Assembly: GCA_023301205.1 (NCBI GenBank)
Contig: JALZVC010000008.1
Location: 1 to 10,640, forward strand
DNA from: Flavobacteriaceae bacterium
GTDB taxonomy: Bacteria > Bacteroidota > Bacteroidia > Flavobacteriales > Flavobacteriaceae
DNA: 10,640 nt
Reading direction: 5' to 3'
Shown: one piece after another, positions 1 to 6,743 of the stretch
How the letters are laid out: every line of letters begins with the position of its first letter
Position numbering within the stretch: the stretch's first letter is position 1
Made by a program: the position numbers and the translations under genes
Notes under the pieces: model-generated
Databases searched by the model: none
Told to the model about the DNA's origin: nothing
What the model saw: the letters and a program-made list of their open reading frames with translations, nothing else

Positions 1-68
1 AAAATAATAAGCGATATTTCTGGCAACAAATCAACAATGCGGTTTATCAAAAAGTAATTGAAAAATAA
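1..68 (+). CDS. C-terminal end of an unidentified protein (partial)
   Basis: The frame starting at base 3 is open from the window edge to a TAA at 66-68 and encodes 21 residues ending YQKVIEK. The stretch mixes aromatic, basic and polar residues (KRYFWQQINNAVYQ), which looks like real protein rather than chance translation. A hairpin followed by eight T residues begins 16 bases after the stop, as expected for the end of a + strand gene. A second frame (bases 1-57) is also open, but its peptide looks less natural. Too little is visible to name a family. Confidence 0.5.
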   Translation, partial: NNKRYFWQQINNAVYQKVIEK

Positions 69-83
69 GTTTAATGTTGAGAA

Positions 84-112
84 GACCCCAGTGAAAGCAG
101 GGGCTTTTTTTT
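84..112 (+). terminator. Rho-independent terminator
   Basis: CCCC (86-89) pairs with GGGG (100-103). Inside is an A-A mismatch (90/99), one G-C pair (91/98) and a six-base loop TGAAAG. A C and then eight T residues (105-112) follow. The stem is short but GC-rich against an AT-rich background, and it sits just after the upstream stop codon. It should separate that gene from polA. Confidence 0.7.
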
Positions 113-192
113 ATGGTTAACATTTCCGAATAAAATAAACAGACACCACAAGTAATATAACTTTAACTTAAATTTTAAACGACAAGGGTTTT

Positions 193-220
193 TTTGTTAT
201 TAACTCGATTAGTCTTTTTG
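193..220 (+). promoter_or_regulatory. Weak promoter candidate for polA
   Basis: TTTG at 193-196 resembles the Bacteroidota -33 element. TCTTTTTG at 213-220 matches the -7 consensus TAnnTTTG except for one base, with 16 bases between the two. Transcription would begin about 40 bases before the polA start. The region is T-rich throughout (a pyrimidine tract continues to about 249), so a chance match is quite possible. A second near match, TAACTTTA at 158-165, lacks a -33 partner. Confidence 0.2.
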
Positions 221-267
221 CAGTCTTCTTTCTTCTTTTTTCTATTTTTACGGAAATTGAATAAACG

Positions 268-3123
268 ATGTCAGATCCTAAAAAACGCCTCTTTCTCATT
301 GATGCTTTCGCACTCATTTTTAGAGGCTACTACGCACTTATAAAAAACCCAAGAATCAATAGTAAAGGAATGGACACGAGTGCCATTATGGGCTTTATGA
401 ATTCGTTTCTTGATGTTATTAAAAGAGAACGCCCAGACTATCTTGCCGTGTGTTTTGACAAAGGCGGCAGCGTAGATCGTGTTGAGATGTTTGAAGAATA
501 TAAAGCAAACCGTGATGAAACTCCAGACGGTATTAAAGTTGCCATACCATACATCTACAAAATTCTGGAAGCCATGCATATTCCTATTATGGTCAAAGAA
601 GGTTTTGAGGCAGATGACGTGATAGGTACACTCTCTAAACAGGCAGAAAAAGAAGGTTTTCAAACTTTTATGGTCACGCCAGATAAGGATTTTGCACAGT
701 TAGTTAGCGACAATATATTTATGTATCGCCCTATGTTTGGGGGAGGTTATGAGACTTGGGGAATCCCAGAAGTTTGCAAAAAATTTGAGGTTGACAATCC
801 ACTTCAAGTAATTGACTACTTAGGGATGATGGGTGATGCCAGTGATAATATACCGGGACTTCCTGGTGTGGGTGATAAAACAGCTAAAAAGTTTATCAAG
901 CAATTTGGTTCTATGGAAGGACTGCTTGAAAACACAGATCAGCTAAAAGGGAAGATGCAAGAAAAGGTGATTGCAAATGGAGAGCTGGGAATGCTCAGTA
1001 AAAAACTTGCCACCATTATGCTTGACGTTCCTGTAGCATTTCACGAAGAAGATTTTAAAATGAGCACACCAGATGTCGATGCAGTAACTGAGATTTTTGA
1101 AGAACTAGAGTTTCGTCGTTTGACTACTAATTTTACAAACGCTTTTTCTGTAGAGGCAATGGCGTCTAAAGGAACCAGTCACGAAGTAAAACCAGCTAAA
1201 GAAGCAAAAACTAAAAAACCTGCACCTGCTAATCCTGCTGGCGAAGGACAATTTAGTTTGTTTGGTGGTGATAGTACTCCTAGTGAAGATGCAGAAGTTT
1301 TCAGTAGTAGAAAAACCATTAAAGACACAGAGCATTTTTACCAGTTAGTACAACCAGGAATGGGAACAAAACTGTTTATTAGTAACCTAATGAAACAACC
1401 TAGCGTGTGCTTTGACACAGAGACCACAGGCTTAAACCCACTCACGGCAGAGCTCGTTGGCATCGCTTTTTCTTGGGAAGCCGGAAAAGGGTTTTACCTG
1501 GCATTTCCGCAGGAGAAAGAAGCAGCACAAGAACTTATAGAGCAGCTAAGACCCTTCTTTGAAGCAACCGAAATTGAAAAAATAGGACAGAATTTAAAGT
1601 ACGATCTTAAAGTACTGCGGAAATATGATATCACCGTAAAAGGGGAATTGTTTGATACCATGTTAGCGCATTACCTCATCAATCCAGATATGCGTCATAA
1701 TATGGACGTACTTGCCGAAACATACCTCAATTACACGCCTGTTTCTATCGTTGAATTAATAGGTAAAAAAGGGAAAAATCAAAAATCGATGCGCGATGTT
1801 CCTGTTGCCGAGCAAACAGAATATGCGGTAGAAGATGCAGACATCACATTGCAATTAAAAGAACATTTCAGTAATGAATTGAATGACGCAGACACTAAAA
1901 AATTATTCACAGATATTGAAGTCCCATTATTGAGAGTACTAGCTGATATGGAACTGGAAGGAATTAACCTTGACGAAAACTTTTTAAACTCTTTATCTGG
2001 TGATCTTGAAAGTGATATTGCTACCTTAGAGAAGAACATTTATGAAGAAGCGTGTGAAGAATTTAACATCGCATCGCCTAAACAATTGGGAGAGATTCTA
2101 TTCGGAAAAATGAAACTCGTTGATAAACCTAAGAAAACAAAAACTGGGCAATATTCCACTGCTGAAGATGTATTGAGTTACTTAGCAAAAGACCATAAAA
2201 TTATTGCAGATGTATTAGAATATCGCGGTCTTGCAAAACTGAAATCTACCTACGTTGATGCATTGCCATTACAGGTAGAACCAGCAACTCAACGTGTGCA
2301 CACAGACTATATGCAAACGGTTGCAGCAACAGGAAGATTGAGTAGTAATAATCCAAACTTACAGAATATACCTATTAGAACAGAGCGCGGCCGTCAAGTG
2401 CGAAAAGCATTTATCCCTCGTGATGAAAACTATGTGTTACTCGCAGCAGATTACTCGCAAATAGAATTGCGTATTATCGCAGCACTAAGTCAAGAAGAAA
2501 CCATGATGGAAGCTTTTAAAAATGGGGAGGACATTCACGCATCTACCGCCAGCAAAGTATTTAATGTGCCTTTAGAAGAAGTGACAAGAGAGCAACGTAG
2601 TAATGCAAAAACAGTAAACTTTGGTATTATTTACGGGGTTTCTGCTTTTGGATTAAGCAACCAGACAGATATGTCTCGTGGTGAAGCAAAAGAGTTAATT
2701 GACGCCTATTATGAAACCTACCCGAAACTAAAATACTATATGAGCGAGCAAGTAAACTTTGCACGTGAAAATGGTTATGTTGAGACTGTAATGGGCCGCC
2801 GCAGATACTTAAAAGCCATTAATGGAAGCAACGCAATAGTTCGCGGAGCAGCAGAACGTAATGCCGTAAATGCGCCCATACAAGGTAGTGCAGCAGACAT
2901 TATTAAAATTGCGATGATCAACATTCACAACAAACTTGAAGAAGGTAACTTTAAAACAAAGATGCTTTTACAAGTGCATGATGAATTAGTTTTTGATGTT
3001 CATAAAGACGAGTTGGAAGAAATGAAAACCATGATTAAGTACGAAATGGAAAATGCCTATTTAATGGATGTTCCGCTTGATGTTGAAGTTGGGCTTGGAC
3101 AGAATTGGTTAGAAGCGCATTAA
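268..3123 (+). CDS. polA: DNA polymerase I
   Basis: Gap-filling and primer-removing DNA polymerase of replication and repair, 951 residues, close to the family's usual length. Residues 1 to about 290 are the 5' nuclease (FEN) domain, with acidic residues D12, D64, E114, D116, D117, D139, D141, D190 and D193 and the helix-3-turn-helix (GLPGVGDKTA). About 295-345 is a Lys/Ala/Pro-rich linker containing QFSLF (328-332). About 360-540 is the 3'-5' proofreading exonuclease with all three motifs intact: DTET (D383, E385), NLKYD (D446) and YAVED (Y519, D523). The rest is the family A polymerase: motif A DYSQIELR (D728), motif B R777-x3-K781-x3-F785...Y789-G790, and motif C QVHDE (H904, D905). F785 sits where E. 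coli has F762. So all three activities should work. The ATG at 268 gives the standard short N-terminus before the first nuclease strand. It appears monocistronic: 219 bp follow without a gene and without a convincing terminator. Confidence 0.97.
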   Translation: MSDPKKRLFLIDAFALIFRGYYALIKNPRINSKGMDTSAIMGFMNSFLDVIKRERPDYLAVCFDKGGSVDRVEMFEEYKANRDETPDGIKVAIPYIYKILEAMHIPIMVKEGFEADDVIGTLSKQAEKEGFQTFMVTPDKDFAQLVSDNIFMYRPMFGGGYETWGIPEVCKKFEVDNPLQVIDYLGMMGDASDNIPGLPGVGDKTAKKFIKQFGSMEGLLENTDQLKGKMQEKVIANGELGMLSKKLATIMLDVPVAFHEEDFKMSTPDVDAVTEIFEELEFRRLTTNFTNAFSVEAMASKGTSHEVKPAKEAKTKKPAPANPAGEGQFSLFGGDSTPSEDAEVFSSRKTIKDTEHFYQLVQPGMGTKLFISNLMKQPSVCFDTETTGLNPLTAELVGIAFSWEAGKGFYLAFPQEKEAAQELIEQLRPFFEATEIEKIGQNLKYDLKVLRKYDITVKGELFDTMLAHYLINPDMRHNMDVLAETYLNYTPVSIVELIGKKGKNQKSMRDVPVAEQTEYAVEDADITLQLKEHFSNELNDADTKKLFTDIEVPLLRVLADMELEGINLDENFLNSLSGDLESDIATLEKNIYEEACEEFNIASPKQLGEILFGKMKLVDKPKKTKTGQYSTAEDVLSYLAKDHKIIADVLEYRGLAKLKSTYVDALPLQVEPATQRVHTDYMQTVAATGRLSSNNPNLQNIPIRTERGRQVRKAFIPRDENYVLLAADYSQIELRIIAALSQEETMMEAFKNGEDIHASTASKVFNVPLEEVTREQRSNAKTVNFGIIYGVSAFGLSNQTDMSRGEAKELIDAYYETYPKLKYYMSEQVNFARENGYVETVMGRRRYLKAINGSNAIVRGAAERNAVNAPIQGSAADIIKIAMINIHNKLEEGNFKTKMLLQVHDELVFDVHKDELEEMKTMIKYEMENAYLMDVPLDVEVGLGQNWLEAH

Positions 3124-3342
3124 AAGTGTTAAATAAATATTAAGAATCGTATTTGGATAAGAATTATAGGTAACTTTCGAGAAAATTGGTGTTTTAGAAA
3201 CCTTATATATACTTGTGACTATTTAAATATGCGCTCAAAGAAAAAATTTTCCTTTTAGTTTATTTATTTTTTTACAAGAACAAAAGCTTTTCGTATCGTT
3301 CAAATTAAGATGCGCAACAATTACAAAAAGTAACATATTACT

Positions 3343-3723
3343 ATGAAGTATCTCGCATACGCAGAAAGAAAAATGACCCTATGGTGTCTTCTTATAATAT
3401 TCTCCTTTGGACTTACAAGTTGCGAAACAACCTCATTATCCGAAATTTCTGAAACAACAGACCCTCCCATAGTTATAGTAACCTATGAGAATCGTGCTAT
3501 GGAAATACTAAATAATTCTTGTATAGAATGTCACAATGTAAATGTACAAGAAGCAGGCGTTAGGTTAGATACTTTTGAATTTGCATTTCTAGAAGCAAAT
3601 AACGGGAGAATGGTGTCACGTATGACAGATACAACAAACCCAATGCCTCCTAGCGGTAATCTTCCTGATAACATCATAGACGATATTTTGAACTGGGTAG
3701 ACAATGGTATTTTAGAAAATTAA
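3343..3723 (+). CDS. Small c-type cytochrome lipoprotein
   Basis: A 126-residue exported protein. The N-terminus has a positively charged stretch, a hydrophobic core (WCLLIIFSFG) and a lipobox LTSC with the lipidated cysteine at C27, so it is a predicted membrane lipoprotein. The mature part has one haem c attachment site, CIECH (C60, C63, H64). Near the C-terminus PMPPSG supplies a plausible methionine axial ligand (M101), followed by an amphipathic helix (DDILNWVDNGI), as in short class I cytochrome c domains. It therefore probably carries electrons in the periplasm while tethered to a membrane. The residues after C27 do not match a strong Bacteroidota surface-export signal. The start at 3343 keeps the basic n-region; a start at M11 would give a signal peptide without positive charge. 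It leads a run of four envelope genes, and the next ATG is 3 bases after its stop. The partner and direction of electron flow are unknown. Confidence 0.85.
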   Translation: MKYLAYAERKMTLWCLLIIFSFGLTSCETTSLSEISETTDPPIVIVTYENRAMEILNNSCIECHNVNVQEAGVRLDTFEFAFLEANNGRMVSRMTDTTNPMPPSGNLPDNIIDDILNWVDNGILEN

Positions 3724-3726
3724 ATC

Positions 3727-4269
3727 ATGAAAAAAACAATCTTCTTACTTTTATTTTTTGTCGTAATAACACAAAGTTTTGGGCAAAAATATTATACAAA
3801 AACAGGAATCTTAGATTTTGAAGCTTCTGTAGAAGCCTTTGAACCTGTAAAAGCTAGTAGCAATACCACAACAGCCATCTTAGAAGTGAGCACTGGTAAA
3901 ATTGCTATATTGGGACTTGTAAAAGGATTTCGTTTTAGAAACGCTCTAATGGAAGAGCATTTTAATGAAAACTACATGGAAAGCAATAAATACCCCAACG
4001 CTACATTTAAAGGTGTTTTAAATGACTTTTCAATAAAAGATATAAGCTCAGAGAAAGAATACACCGTTGAAGGAGATCTCACCATTCACGGAAAAACAGA
4101 AATGGTTGTTATCACTATTGTTATCGTAAAAAATGGAGATACTATAGATTTAAAAACGGATTTTACTGTAAGTCCAGAAGATTTTGATATTGACATACCA
4201 AATGTAGTAAGCGAAAAAATCTCTGATAAAATCAACATTATAGCAAGCTTTAATTTAAAAAGGCGATAA
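3727..4269 (+). CDS. YceI-family periplasmic protein
   Basis: 180 residues with a signal peptide at 1-19 (MKKTIFLLLF core, likely cleaved before Q20) and then a single YceI-like domain. The recognisable family features are the N-terminal strand after cleavage, the KYPNATFKG segment near the middle, the GDLTIHGKT strand and the alternating hydrophobic beta pattern to the end. YceI proteins form an extended lipocalin-like barrel, and characterised members bind long isoprenoid chains such as polyprenyl or quinone-type molecules. The ligand here is unknown. It lies 3 bases after the cytochrome gene and 18 before the OB-fold gene, so co-transcription is likely. A cytochrome next to an isoprenoid-binding protein would fit quinone- or lipid-linked redox work, but that is inference. 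Confidence 0.85.
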   Translation: MKKTIFLLLFFVVITQSFGQKYYTKTGILDFEASVEAFEPVKASSNTTTAILEVSTGKIAILGLVKGFRFRNALMEEHFNENYMESNKYPNATFKGVLNDFSIKDISSEKEYTVEGDLTIHGKTEMVVITIVIVKNGDTIDLKTDFTVSPEDFDIDIPNVVSEKISDKINIIASFNLKRR

Positions 4270-4287
4270 CGTAGTGTCTAGGAACTT

Positions 4288-4680
4288 ATGAAAAAAAAAA
4301 TACTTCTCGCGGCCATAGCTCTTATCGCAATTGTTGCTGTTATTGGGTATAATTACCTATACCAAAATCACAGAGATATCCAGTCTGAAAAATCTGCATA
4401 TTCATTAAAAGCCACAGATTTTATTAAATATTTTCAGGATAATGAAGCTAAAGCCACAACAAAATATTTAAACAAAACAATTGAAATAGAAGGCACTTTA
4501 AGTAGTATCGACGGAAACACTGTTACAGTTGACGATGTTATATTTTTCGCATTAAACGAAAACGAAACACCACCAACATCAAACCAAATAAATTCGCTTG
4601 TAAAAATAAAAGCTAGATGTATAGGCTATGACAATTTACTAGAAGAGGTCAAGTTAGATCAAGCGACTTTAGGCAAGTGA
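4288..4680 (+). CDS. Membrane-anchored OB-fold protein, tRNA_anti-like
   Basis: 130 residues. Residues about 4-22 form a single hydrophobic segment after MKKK, most likely an uncleaved anchor with the rest outside the cytoplasm. After a charged helix (about 40-55) comes a small beta domain beginning YLNKTIEIEGTL and ending KIKARCIGYDNLLEEVKL, the pattern of OB-fold domains labelled tRNA_anti-like in Bacteroidota. In this setting nucleic-acid binding is unlikely and the label reflects the fold only. No catalytic residues are evident. It sits between the YceI gene and the beta-barrel gene, 32 bases before the latter's preferred ATG. Molecular function is unknown; a binding or scaffold role in the envelope is possible. 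Confidence 0.72.
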   Translation: MKKKILLAAIALIAIVAVIGYNYLYQNHRDIQSEKSAYSLKATDFIKYFQDNEAKATTKYLNKTIEIEGTLSSIDGNTVTVDDVIFFALNENETPPTSNQINSLVKIKARCIGYDNLLEEVKLDQATLGK

Positions 4681-4712
4681 AAATCTACACCAAATATAAA
4701 GAAACAACTCCC

Positions 4713-5585
4713 ATGAATAGATTCGTATTATTCTTCCTAATATTTTTGCCATTGATTGGTATTGCTCAAGATGATTTATTAGACGAATTAGAACAAGAAG
4801 TACCCGATGAGAAACAGCCTACAACATCTGTTTTTAAAGGTATAAAAATTGTAAATTTTGAGTCTACAAAACTTGTAGGAGAAAAACAATTACAATTTAT
4901 TATATCACACCGTTTTGGAGATTTAAGTGATGGAATAGATAATTTTATTGGACTTGATGATGCTACTGCACGTATACAGTTTGTTTATGGTCTCACAGAC
5001 TGGTTAAACGTAGGTATCTCTCGTTCAGGTTTCAATAAAACATATGATGCTGCTTTTAAGTATCGACTTGCGCAACAAGTAGAAGGAGGCTCTCCAGTAA
5101 CAGTAGTAGGATATAATTTATTTACAATTAATACAGATCTAGATTCTGACTTATTCCCTGGGCTCTCTTTTAATGATCGTTTAGGCTATGCAAATCAAGT
5201 ACTAATTTCTAGGAAATTTAATGATTGGTTGTCATTACAGTTAAGTCCTACCTTTTTTCATGACAACACGGTAATAGAAGATGGTCAAGATAACTCGCAA
5301 TTTGCTTTAGGAATAGGAGGGCGCTTTAAATTTACCAAAAGACTTGCTTTTATAGGAGATTATGGGGTTCATTTAAACAGAGTAAACAACTCTGCTTTTA
5401 ATAACTCTTTAGCATTAGGAGTAGAGATAGAGACGGGAGGTCACGTATTTCAGATTCATGTATCTAACTCGCGAGCTATTTTTGCCAATGGTTTTTTAGG
5501 ACAGGCAAGAGGTGATTTTAGTGAAGGAAATATTTTTTTAGGGTTTAATATATCAAGAGCCTTTAGTATAGGAAATAAAAAATAA
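4713..5585 (+). CDS. DUF5777-type beta-barrel envelope protein
   Basis: 290 residues from the ATG at 4713, which gives a textbook signal peptide (MNRFVLFFLIFLPLIGIA, cleaved before QDD). A GTG at 4677 overlaps the previous stop and would add 12 polar residues ahead of that signal, so it is not preferred. The mature protein opens with an acidic stretch (DDLLDELEQEVPDEK). It continues with many alternating amphipathic strands and tight turns, with the family-like segments ISHRFGDLSDG, FIGLDDA, YGLTDWLNVGI and KTYDAAFKYRL. The C-terminal strand ends GFNISRAFSIG. This matches the DUF5777 outer-membrane barrel family of Bacteroidota, whose function is not established. As the last gene of the four-gene envelope set, it could be a channel or a platform for the cytochrome and YceI proteins. 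No terminator with a T run follows; the inverted repeats after it may serve instead. Confidence 0.82.
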   Translation: MNRFVLFFLIFLPLIGIAQDDLLDELEQEVPDEKQPTTSVFKGIKIVNFESTKLVGEKQLQFIISHRFGDLSDGIDNFIGLDDATARIQFVYGLTDWLNVGISRSGFNKTYDAAFKYRLAQQVEGGSPVTVVGYNLFTINTDLDSDLFPGLSFNDRLGYANQVLISRKFNDWLSLQLSPTFFHDNTVIEDGQDNSQFALGIGGRFKFTKRLAFIGDYGVHLNRVNNSAFNNSLALGVEIETGGHVFQIHVSNSRAIFANGFLGQARGDFSEGNIFLGFNISRAFSIGNKK

Positions 5586-5671
5586 TGTTCCTGGATACTT
5601 CCAGTTTGTAATATATAGTAACGCTTCAGTAAAGTGGAACTACTTTAGGGATAAAAACATTAAATATAAGT

Positions 5672-5737
5672 ATAAATTAGTAAGGCAAACGTAGATATAT
5701 CGTCTATCATAAAAAGTCTACTACTTTACTAATTTAT
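5672..5737. repeat. 14-bp inverted repeat between operons
   Basis: The arm ATAAATTAGTAAGG (5672-5685) is the reverse complement of CTTTACTAATTTAT (5724-5737) at 13 of 14 positions; the exception would be a G-U pair in RNA. Inside the 38-base loop, GTAGA (5691-5695) can pair with TCTAC (5717-5721), extending the structure across small bulges. A shorter hairpin lies upstream, TAAAGT (5630-5635) with ACTTTA (5642-5647). Its left arm AGTAAAG (5628-5634) could also pair with CTTTACT (5724-5730). No T run follows, so this is not a classical terminator. It could be a structured leader or 3' end, or a protein-binding site. Confidence 0.55.
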
Positions 5738-5738
5738 T

Positions 5739-5770
5739 ATTGTGTAATAAAGAAATAACCAGTAATTTCT
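5739..5770 (+). promoter_or_regulatory. Weak promoter candidate for the radical SAM locus
   Basis: ATTG at 5739-5742 is one base off the Bacteroidota -33 TTTG. TAATTTCT at 5763-5770 keeps the TA and two T residues of the -7 TAnnTTTG, with 20 bases between. It begins just after the right arm of the inverted repeat and would start transcription about 55 bases before the TTG start of the nucleotidyltransferase gene. The match is weak and is listed mainly because some promoter is expected in this gap. Confidence 0.2.
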
Positions 5771-5834
5771 ATCCTCTTACGCATTATATAATCAAGACTT
5801 TTACAAGATAAATTTAGAAATAAATAAAACTCAA

Positions 5835-6743
5835 TTGACATCTCTAAAACCACTATTATATTTTTCTCTGTTTAAATATCCTCTTACAAAAGAGGAGGTC
5901 GTTGCGTTTTCAAATTCTAAAGACCCCAACACGATACATAAGGAGTTAGAAGTACTTGTAAATGAAGGTATTATATACAAAATAAAAGACTTCTATTTGT
6001 GTGAGGATGATACATCACAAATAGAAAGAAGATTAGCAGGCAATGAAGGAGCTCGCAAAATTGCTAAAAAAGCAGATCACATGTCTCGATTAATATCAAA
6101 GTTCCCTTTTGTAGAAGGAGTTGGAATTTCTGGAGCATTATCTAAAGGTTTTTTTGATCAAGATGGAGATATTGATTTTTTTATCATAACGAGCAATCAA
6201 CGATTATGGGTAGCAAGAACATTACTTATCTTATACAAGAAAATTTTCTTGCTCAATTCTAAAAAATATTTTTGCGTTAATTACTTTATAAGTGAAAACT
6301 CACTAGAAATAGAAGAAAAAAATCTCTTTACAGCGACAGAGCTTGTTACATTAATACCTATGTACGGCAATGGTAGTTTTAAAAGATTTTATGACATTAA
6401 TACATGGGCATACACAAAATTTCCCAATAAAAATCTTGGTCAAGGATTGGGCAAATTAAAACCCATTCGCAAACCAGGTATTACAAAACTCACAGAAAAA
6501 ATATTACGTTCAAAAATAGGAGAACGTTTAGATACACTTTTCTTAAAACTTACTTATAAAAAATGGGAGTTGAAATTTAGTGAGATGAATCCTGATCAAT
6601 TTAATATAGCTATGAAATCTACAAAGAGTGTGTCAAAACATCACCCTCAAGGCTTTCAGAATAAGGTAATCACTCGACTTAACGAGAAGTATATAACATA
6701 CGAAACCAAATATAACATTGCGCTAAGTAAAGAACATGCTTGA
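5835..6743 (+). CDS. Winged-helix plus nucleotidyltransferase-fold protein
   Basis: 302 residues. Residues 1 to about 58 look like a winged helix-turn-helix (YFSLFKYPLTKEEV, then a helix with LEVLVNEGIIYK and a wing FYLC). From about 90 a DNA polymerase beta-type nucleotidyltransferase fold follows: G100-A-L-S103, then D112-x-D114 in DGDIDFFII, the metal-binding DxD. The next core strand reads FCVNYFIS (146-153), so the usual third carboxylate is not obvious, although the second half keeps a family-like pattern (LFTATELVTL, NTWAYTKFPN). The basic C-terminal third has no recognised domain. The start is TTG: the frame is open upstream to 5766 but contains no ATG, and the next ATG (M83) would delete the winged helix. 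The stop overlaps the following radical SAM gene by 8 bases, so translation is probably coupled. It may transfer a nucleotide to a small molecule or protein, or be a regulator that kept the fold; the sequence does not decide. Confidence 0.75.
   Translation: MTSLKPLLYFSLFKYPLTKEEVVAFSNSKDPNTIHKELEVLVNEGIIYKIKDFYLCEDDTSQIERRLAGNEGARKIAKKADHMSRLISKFPFVEGVGISGALSKGFFDQDGDIDFFIITSNQRLWVARTLLILYKKIFLLNSKKYFCVNYFISENSLEIEEKNLFTATELVTLIPMYGNGSFKRFYDINTWAYTKFPNKNLGQGLGKLKPIRKPGITKLTEKILRSKIGERLDTLFLKLTYKKWELKFSEMNPDQFNIAMKSTKSVSKHHPQGFQNKVITRLNEKYITYETKYNIALSKEHA

Noticed and set aside
271..663. Open frames on the - strand within polA (also 1105-1335 and 1779-2039)
   Set aside because: They lie opposite conserved polA domains, and their peptides (Phe/Cys- or Ser-rich) look like antisense translation with no family pattern.
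3236..3273. Imperfect A/T palindrome and T-rich run after polA as a possible terminator
   Set aside because: The stem has almost no G-C pairs and two mismatches, so it cannot be told from background AT-rich sequence.
4677..4712. GTG start overlapping the OB-fold gene stop, extending the DUF5777 protein by 12 residues
   Set aside because: The added residues are polar and lie ahead of a complete signal peptide that begins at the ATG at 4713.
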